A stretch of 8,306 nucleotides of DNA from Chloroflexota bacterium. GTDB taxonomy: Bacteria > Chloroflexota > Anaerolineae > Anaerolineales > Anaerolineaceae. Below, one piece after another: positions 5,176 through 8,306 of the stretch. Location: NCBI GenBank assembly GCA_021796375.1, contig JAJYJF010000078.1, forward strand, positions 1 through 8,306, read 5' to 3'. The notes beneath the pieces are model-generated. The model made no database searches. It was not told the DNA's origin and was given only the letters and a program-made list of their open reading frames with translations. Within the stretch, counting starts at the first letter, position 1. The number at the start of each line of letters is the position of its first letter. The position numbers were made by a program, and so were the translations under genes.

Positions 5176-7029
5176 TTGGAGACTGAAAACCACTTGGTTC
5201 CGCTGGACCCCGAGGCCGCTTCAGAACAGCACGCGGCGCGGCTTTCCCTTTCGGGCGGGCCGCAGCCCGGGGCAGAGCCGGGCCGCTTCGAGATCATCGG
5301 GATCTCGGCCGGCGAAGGCAACGGCTGGAAGTTCAGCGAGGCCTGCTTGCGGGGAAGCCTTTCCCTGTGGGACGGCATTGAAACCTTTATCGACCACGGC
5401 AGCCTGTGGGCCGGCCGGTCGGTGAAGGACCTGGCCGGCGTGTGCAGCTCGCCCAGCTGGGATGTTCACCGGAAAGCGGTCAAGCTGCAGCTCAAAGCGG
5501 CCGGGCCGAGCGGTCCGCTTTTAGAGTCGGTGGCCCGGGAATGGCTCAGCTCGTCCGAGCCGCGGCCGCGGCTGGGATTTTCGGCGGACGTCTTATTCAC
5601 CGCGAAGGGCCGGGAAGTGAAGCAGCTCTTGCGGGTCATCTCTTTGGATCTCGTCTTTAATCCCGCGCGGGGGGGCGCTTTCGTGCGGGCACTCAACCAC
5701 CAGGAGGATCCCACCATGGGAGAGGAAAACCCAGCAACCAGTAAAATCCTGCTCGACCTGGCGCTGCGCGGCAGCAAATTGCCCGAGCCGGCGCAGCAGC
5801 AGATCCGGACGCGCTTCGAGAACCGCGAGAACTGGACCGCGGACGAGCTGGACCGCGAGATCACCAGCACGCGCGAGCTGGTCGGAGCGCTGCAAGCCGG
5901 CAGCATCATCCAGGGCCCGGGGCAGATCACCGGCATGCTGACCGCCGAAGAGCGGCTGCAGGCGGCGGTGGACGATCTGTTCGATGCGCCGCGCGATGAA
6001 GCCATGAAGACCGCGAAAGTCGAGCGGCTCTCGGGCATCCGCGAGCTGTACGTCGGCATGACCGGCGACACCTCGATCTGCGGCGAGTTCAACCCGAAAG
6101 CGGCCAGGTTTGCCACCACCGCCACCCTGCCCGGGCTGCTTAAAAACGCGCTGAACAAGATCGTGAAAGACCAGGCGGACTTGCTCGGCCAGGCCGGCTA
6201 CCAGTGGTGGAAGCCGATCGTGCAGATCGAGCATTTCGACACGCTGAACACCATCACCGGCACGTTTGTCTCGGAGATCGGCGCGCTGCCGGCCGTGGCG
6301 GAAGGCATGGACTACACCGAGCTGCCGATCGCGGATGTGGCGGAGACGGGCAGCTGGAGCAAGTACGGCGGATACCTGCCGCTGACCCTCGAGCTCATCG
6401 ACCGGGATAACCTGGGCAAGCTGAAGAACTACCCGCGCAAGATGACTACCGCGGCCGTCCGCAGCCTGAGCGCTGCGATCGCGGCCGTCTTCACGGCGAA
6501 CGGCGGCGCCGGCCCGGTGATGGCGGACACCTATAACGTCTTCCACGCGAGCCACGCGAACCTGGGCAGCACCGCGCTGAGCGCGTCGGAATGGGAAGCG
6601 GCCTGCAAGGCGGTCTACAACCAGAGCATGCTGGTGGCGGCCGGCGCGACCGCGCCGAAGCTGGCGATCGACCCGCGCTATTTGCTGGTGCCCCGGGCGC
6701 TCCGGCTGAGCGCGTACCAGATCCTCTATCCGGCGATGGAGCGGGCGACGAACATCTTCACCGAGAACCTGCAGCGCGGGCAGCAGGGCGATGTCATCAC
6801 CGTCCCGGAGTGGACGGACACGAACGATTGGGCGGTGATGTGCGACCCGAAGCTCGCGCCGGCGATCTACGTCGGCGAGCGCTACGGGATGACGCCGGAA
6901 ATCTTCATCTCCGGCGACCCGCTCAGCCCGGCGATGTTCGCCAGCGACGAAGCCCGGCTCAAGGTGCGCTTCTTCGTGAGCGTTTTCGTGGCCGATTACC
7001 GGCCGATGTACAAAGAGAATGTCGCGTAA
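5176..7029 (+). CDS. Prohead protease / major capsid protein fusion
   Basis: One 617-residue frame carries two phage functions. Residues about 37-175 resemble a prohead maturation protease: FIDHG with His74, RSVKDLAGV (81-89), RLGFSADV with Ser136, and SLDLVFNPARGGAF (156-169) with Asp158, the likely His/Ser/Asp catalytic set. Residues about 190-300 are helical and charged, like a scaffold/delta region. Residues about 300-617 match the Mu gpT-type, HK97-fold major capsid protein: NVFHASHANLG (454-464), LAIDPRYLLVPRAL (496-509), DPKLAPAIYVGERYG (557-571) and VADYRPMYK (605-613). Such protease/capsid fusions are a known annotated type. The TTG start at 5176 is supported by AAGGAGAG at 5161-5168, 7 bases upstream, and lies one base after the portal stop. 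A strong internal start at 5716 (see separate entry) suggests two products. Confidence 0.88.
   Translation: METENHLVPLDPEAASEQHAARLSLSGGPQPGAEPGRFEIIGISAGEGNGWKFSEACLRGSLSLWDGIETFIDHGSLWAGRSVKDLAGVCSSPSWDVHRKAVKLQLKAAGPSGPLLESVAREWLSSSEPRPRLGFSADVLFTAKGREVKQLLRVISLDLVFNPARGGAFVRALNHQEDPTMGEENPATSKILLDLALRGSKLPEPAQQQIRTRFENRENWTADELDREITSTRELVGALQAGSIIQGPGQITGMLTAEERLQAAVDDLFDAPRDEAMKTAKVERLSGIRELYVGMTGDTSICGEFNPKAARFATTATLPGLLKNALNKIVKDQADLLGQAGYQWWKPIVQIEHFDTLNTITGTFVSEIGALPAVAEGMDYTELPIADVAETGSWSKYGGYLPLTLELIDRDNLGKLKNYPRKMTTAAVRSLSAAIAAVFTANGGAGPVMADTYNVFHASHANLGSTALSASEWEAACKAVYNQSMLVAAGATAPKLAIDPRYLLVPRALRLSAYQILYPAMERATNIFTENLQRGQQGDVITVPEWTDTNDWAVMCDPKLAPAIYVGERYGMTPEIFISGDPLSPAMFASDEARLKVRFFVSVFVADYRPMYKENVA
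5702..5718 (+). promoter_or_regulatory. Internal ribosome binding site and ATG within the protease/capsid fusion
   Basis: AGGAGG at 5702-5707 is a perfect Shine-Dalgarno, followed after 8 bases (ATCCCACC) by ATG at 5716-5718, in frame with the fusion as codon 181. It lies in the linker between the end of the protease domain (about residue 175) and the helical pre-capsid region. It is a better site than the one serving the fusion's own TTG start. The match of perfect site, good spacing, in-frame ATG and domain border is unlikely to be accidental. Confidence 0.75.
5716..7029 (+). CDS. Predicted internally initiated major capsid protein (nested product)
   Basis: Starting at the internal ATG gives a 437-residue protein, a normal size for an HK97-fold major capsid protein with an N-terminal delta/scaffold region. 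It shares frame and stop with the fusion. A head shell needs hundreds of capsid subunits but few proteases, so separate strong initiation here, against a TTG start for the fusion, would set that ratio. Nested starts are known among phage head genes: lambda C/Nu3 and Mu I/Z make scaffold from inside the protease gene. Here the nested product would be the capsid protein itself. The start is read directly from sequence; production of the second protein is inference. Confidence 0.65.
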   Translation: MGEENPATSKILLDLALRGSKLPEPAQQQIRTRFENRENWTADELDREITSTRELVGALQAGSIIQGPGQITGMLTAEERLQAAVDDLFDAPRDEAMKTAKVERLSGIRELYVGMTGDTSICGEFNPKAARFATTATLPGLLKNALNKIVKDQADLLGQAGYQWWKPIVQIEHFDTLNTITGTFVSEIGALPAVAEGMDYTELPIADVAETGSWSKYGGYLPLTLELIDRDNLGKLKNYPRKMTTAAVRSLSAAIAAVFTANGGAGPVMADTYNVFHASHANLGSTALSASEWEAACKAVYNQSMLVAAGATAPKLAIDPRYLLVPRALRLSAYQILYPAMERATNIFTENLQRGQQGDVITVPEWTDTNDWAVMCDPKLAPAIYVGERYGMTPEIFISGDPLSPAMFASDEARLKVRFFVSVFVADYRPMYKENVA

Positions 7030-7068
7030 ATGAGAATTAAAGCCTTTTATTTCAAAGGAGCGTAAACC

Positions 7069-7581
7069 ATGGGCTACACACAGGACCCCAACCAATGCGC
7101 GATCATCCCGCCGTGCAACATGCAGTTTGTCACCGGCGCCTGGTCGGACGCGGTCGCTTCGAACCAGTGGAGCAAGAACAAGGCCGCGGCCGCGGAGACC
7201 ACCACGGTGCGGATCCCGCTGGCCGGGATCAGTCAGGCAATCGGCGGGCTGAAAGGCGCGAAGCTGACGAGCATCGACATCTGGTACGAGATCGCGACCG
7301 CGGCCGGGAGCTCGTTTTCGGCGACGCTGTACAGGCTGGCGGCTCCGGCCGATAACACAGCCCCAGGCGCGCCGGTTTCGCAGGCGATCACCTTCGACGG
7401 CGGGCACGACACCGCGGCCAAGCGCTACGCGGTGCAGAAGCACAAGATGACGCTGACGGTCACCACGCCGGCGTACTGCGCGGCGGACGACGTCTATTTT
7501 GTGGAGATGGGCATCGGCTGTGCGGCGGGCACGCTGCTTTCGATCAAGGAAGCGCGGGCGAACTTCATCCTGCGCATGTAG
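7069..7581 (+). CDS. Putative virion structural protein (capsid decoration or head fibre candidate)
   Basis: The product has 170 residues and alternates short hydrophobic strands with Gly/Ala/Thr-rich turns, for example TTVRIPLAG, KLTSIDIWYEIATAAG, SFSATLYRL, KMTLTVTTP, DVYFVEMGIG and ANFILRM. This indicates a compact beta-sandwich with no catalytic motif, signal peptide or membrane segment. Cys are at 10, 16, 137 and 151. Its position right after the major capsid gene is where decoration, cement or head-fibre proteins usually lie, so a shell surface role is likely; I do not recognise a named family. The ATG at 7069 has a strong site, AAAGGAG at 7054-7060, 8 bases upstream, in an AT-rich 39-base spacer that should favour high expression. 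A 132-base gap follows. Confidence 0.6.
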   Translation: MGYTQDPNQCAIIPPCNMQFVTGAWSDAVASNQWSKNKAAAAETTTVRIPLAGISQAIGGLKGAKLTSIDIWYEIATAAGSSFSATLYRLAAPADNTAPGAPVSQAITFDGGHDTAAKRYAVQKHKMTLTVTTPAYCAADDVYFVEMGIGCAAGTLLSIKEARANFILRM

Positions 7582-7619
7582 CCCGCTCCATCTCAACCGA
7601 ATCCTTTGCGTGCTGCGAA

Positions 7620-7653
7620 CCCGGGCCGGCCGATCTCCCTGGGCCGGCCCGGG
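7620..7653 (+). terminator. Strong GC hairpin, possible transcription attenuator
   Basis: CCCGGGCCGGCC (7620-7631) and GGCCGGCCCGGG (7642-7653) are exact reverse complements around a 10-base loop. The stem is 12 bp of pure G:C. There is no following T tract, so it is not a textbook intrinsic terminator; it may pause or partly terminate RNA polymerase, or protect the 3' end of the capsid mRNA. It sits 38 bases after the stop of the surface protein gene, where the highly expressed head genes end. Confidence 0.45.
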
Positions 7654-7665
7654 ATGGAGACAAAT

Positions 7666-7696
7666 TGAGGAGCCTGGTCGCTGACCAGGTTCCTCA
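7666..7696 (+). other. Second hairpin upstream of the holin-like gene
   Basis: TGAGGAGCCTGGTC (7666-7679) pairs with GACCAGGTTCCTCA (7683-7696) through 14 positions including one G:U pair, with a 3-base loop GCT. It lies 12 bases after the first hairpin and 6 bases before the ribosome binding site CGGAGG (7703-7708) of the next gene. The CCTC of its right arm could instead pair with the GAGG of that site, so a translational switch is conceivable but unproven. No T tract follows. Confidence 0.45.
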
Positions 7697-7713
7697 CCCA
7701 GGCGGAGGCTGAA

Positions 7714-7953
7714 ATGATTTCCAAACAGGGCGAGACGGGGAACGCACGAAACCCCTCGAAGTGGGTCTTTTTGCTCGAGTCGCGCAAGTTTTGGGCGGCG
7801 GTGGTCGGGCTGGCGCTGGTGGTCTTCCGCGGGTTCTACCCGGATTTTCCGGTCTCGGATGAGCTGATCACCAAGGCGCTGCTGGTGGTGATCGCCTACA
7901 TCGTGAGCACGGCGCTCGAAGATGCGGGGGTAGGGCGATGGCTGAAACCCTGA
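7714..7953 (+). CDS. Holin-like small membrane protein
   Basis: The 79-residue protein has a hydrophilic N-terminus, the motif ESRKFWAAVVGL (22-33) at the start of a first hydrophobic segment (about 26-43), a short FYPDFPVSDE turn, and a second segment (about 51-68, ALLVVIAYIVSTAL). It ends in a short charged tail. Two membrane segments and the S-R-K-F-W entry motif are typical of small phage membrane proteins that I associate with holins, which permeabilise the inner membrane to release endolysin. No endolysin is seen nearby, and a holin between capsid and adaptor genes is out of the usual place, so a different membrane role is possible. The ATG at 7714 has CGGAGG at 7703-7708, 5 bases upstream. 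Its last 16 bases overlap the next gene. Confidence 0.6.
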   Translation: MISKQGETGNARNPSKWVFLLESRKFWAAVVGLALVVFRGFYPDFPVSDELITKALLVVIAYIVSTALEDAGVGRWLKP

Positions 7954-8306
7954 CCTCGATGCGCGCGAAGCTCGCCGACGTGCTGCAGGACCCCGCCGGA
8001 CTGGTCTTCGACAGCGCGGCGATCGACGGGGCGATCCGGACGGCGCTGGCGGAATACAGCCTGGCCAAAGGCACGCCGCAAACCCTGGACGGGCTGGAGG
8101 GCGCCGCCGCCACGACCTTCCCGGACGTCGAGGCGGTCGTGATCACGATCGGCGCGGCCGGCTACGCGGTGGAGGGCCGGGTCTTCAAGAGATCTGAAAG
8201 CTTCAATTTCAAGCAGTACAGCTCGCCGGAAATCCGCCTGTGGGCCGACAGCCAGCTGAAGCTGTTCCGGGCGTACCTGAAACAGATCCGGGCCGGCTCT
8301 TTCCGC
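7938..8306 (+). CDS. Putative head-tail adaptor/connector protein (3' truncated by window)
   Basis: An open frame starts at ATG 7938 and runs without a stop to the window end, giving 123 residues so far. The N-terminus, LTSMRAKLADVLQDPAGLVFDSAAIDGAIRTALAEYS (about 5-41), has the pattern of small helical phage adaptor proteins: a first helix, an aspartate-containing turn, then an I-x-x-A-L-x-E-Y/S helix. These bind the portal and close the head before the tail attaches. The later part has a beta section (VVITIGAAGYAVEGRVF, about 67-83), then a long charged helix (100-118). Gene order after the capsid genes agrees. It overlaps the holin-like gene by 16 bases, so coupled translation is likely; upstream G-rich sequence (7925-7935) may serve as ribosome binding site. 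The assignment rests on pattern and context. Confidence 0.5.
   Translation, partial: MAETLTSMRAKLADVLQDPAGLVFDSAAIDGAIRTALAEYSLAKGTPQTLDGLEGAAATTFPDVEAVVITIGAAGYAVEGRVFKRSESFNFKQYSSPEIRLWADSQLKLFRAYLKQIRAGSFR

Larger units (their letters stand above)
1102..8306 (+). mobile_element. Prophage or phage-derived element, head/packaging module (left part; boundaries unknown)
   Basis: From 1257 onward every gene reads in one direction, and the order is typical of tailed phages: small terminase candidate, large terminase, portal, protease/major capsid, a probable surface protein, a holin-like protein, then a probable head-tail adaptor. Terminase motors and the Mu gpT-like capsid belong to Caudoviricetes. 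The left edge is put provisionally just after the host-type gene ending at 1101. No att repeat, integrase or transposase is seen, so the exact junction cannot be fixed. The right end lies beyond the window. Alternatives are a full prophage inserted in reverse layout, a gene transfer agent-like cluster, or a remnant. All coding frames are intact, which argues against advanced decay. Confidence 0.85.

Noticed and set aside
7030..7065. An 11-codon ATG-to-TAA mini-frame between the capsid and surface protein genes
   Set aside because: No ribosome binding site of its own is evident; it probably arises by chance in the AT-rich spacer, though it does overlap the next gene's site.
5593..7596. A 667-codon open frame on the minus strand opposite the capsid and surface protein genes
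   Set aside because: It is a shadow of GC-rich coding sequence: Arg/His/Gly-rich text without recognisable motifs, lying opposite well-supported phage genes.
7620..7653. Textbook Rho-independent terminator
   Set aside because: The stem is strong but no run of T follows; it is kept only as a possible attenuator.
1..8306. tRNA genes, CRISPR arrays, insertion sequence ends
   Set aside because: I found no cloverleaf with CCA-proximal T-arm, no regularly spaced repeats, and no transposase or terminal inverted repeats other than the operator palindrome.

Overview
The window joins the 3' end of a GC-rich bacterial gene to the start of a tailed-phage head-morphogenesis module, read entirely on the + strand. 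The first gene ends in a short aliphatic tail, VYLPLVQR. I associate this ending with secreted proteins of Chloroflexota (Anaerolineae and relatives). That memory, the high GC content and the flavour of the phage proteins suggest a Chloroflexota chromosome carrying a prophage, or a phage-derived element. This host assignment is an inference.

Layout: 1-1101 is the C-terminal part of a large extracellular protein. 1102-1256 is a relatively AT-rich control region. It holds a good sigma70-type promoter (TAGACA, 17 bp, TATACT) and a perfect 16-bp inverted repeat that starts in the -10 box and ends in the ribosome binding site of the first phage gene. 1257-3626 is a tight cassette of four genes: a small-terminase candidate, a small Cys-rich protein, a coiled-coil plus membrane-segment protein, and the large terminase. 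After a 90-base gap come the portal gene (3717-5174) and, one base later, a 617-codon prohead protease/major capsid protein fusion (5176-7029). A probable virion surface protein follows (7069-7581). A 132-base gap with two strong hairpins precedes a two-segment membrane protein of holin type (7714-7953). Overlapping its end is a probable head-tail adaptor gene that runs off the window at 8306. No stretch longer than 300 bases lacks a gene.

Together the genes make up a DNA packaging and procapsid assembly set. The terminase pumps DNA through the portal. The protease domain matures the procapsid built from the HK97-fold, Mu gpT-like capsid domain. A surface protein would decorate the shell, and the adaptor would join head to tail. 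The first four genes look translationally coupled (ATGA overlap, 17-base overlap, 3-base gap).

The most interesting point is a perfect AGGAGG Shine-Dalgarno, 8 bases before an in-frame ATG at codon 181 of the protease/capsid fusion, exactly at the domain boundary. It predicts that one ORF yields both a low-abundance fusion (protease plus capsid) and abundant free capsid protein. Second is the promoter/operator at 1187-1251, which probably controls the whole structural operon. No integrase, repressor, transposase, tRNA, CRISPR or att site is visible, so the type of element remains open.
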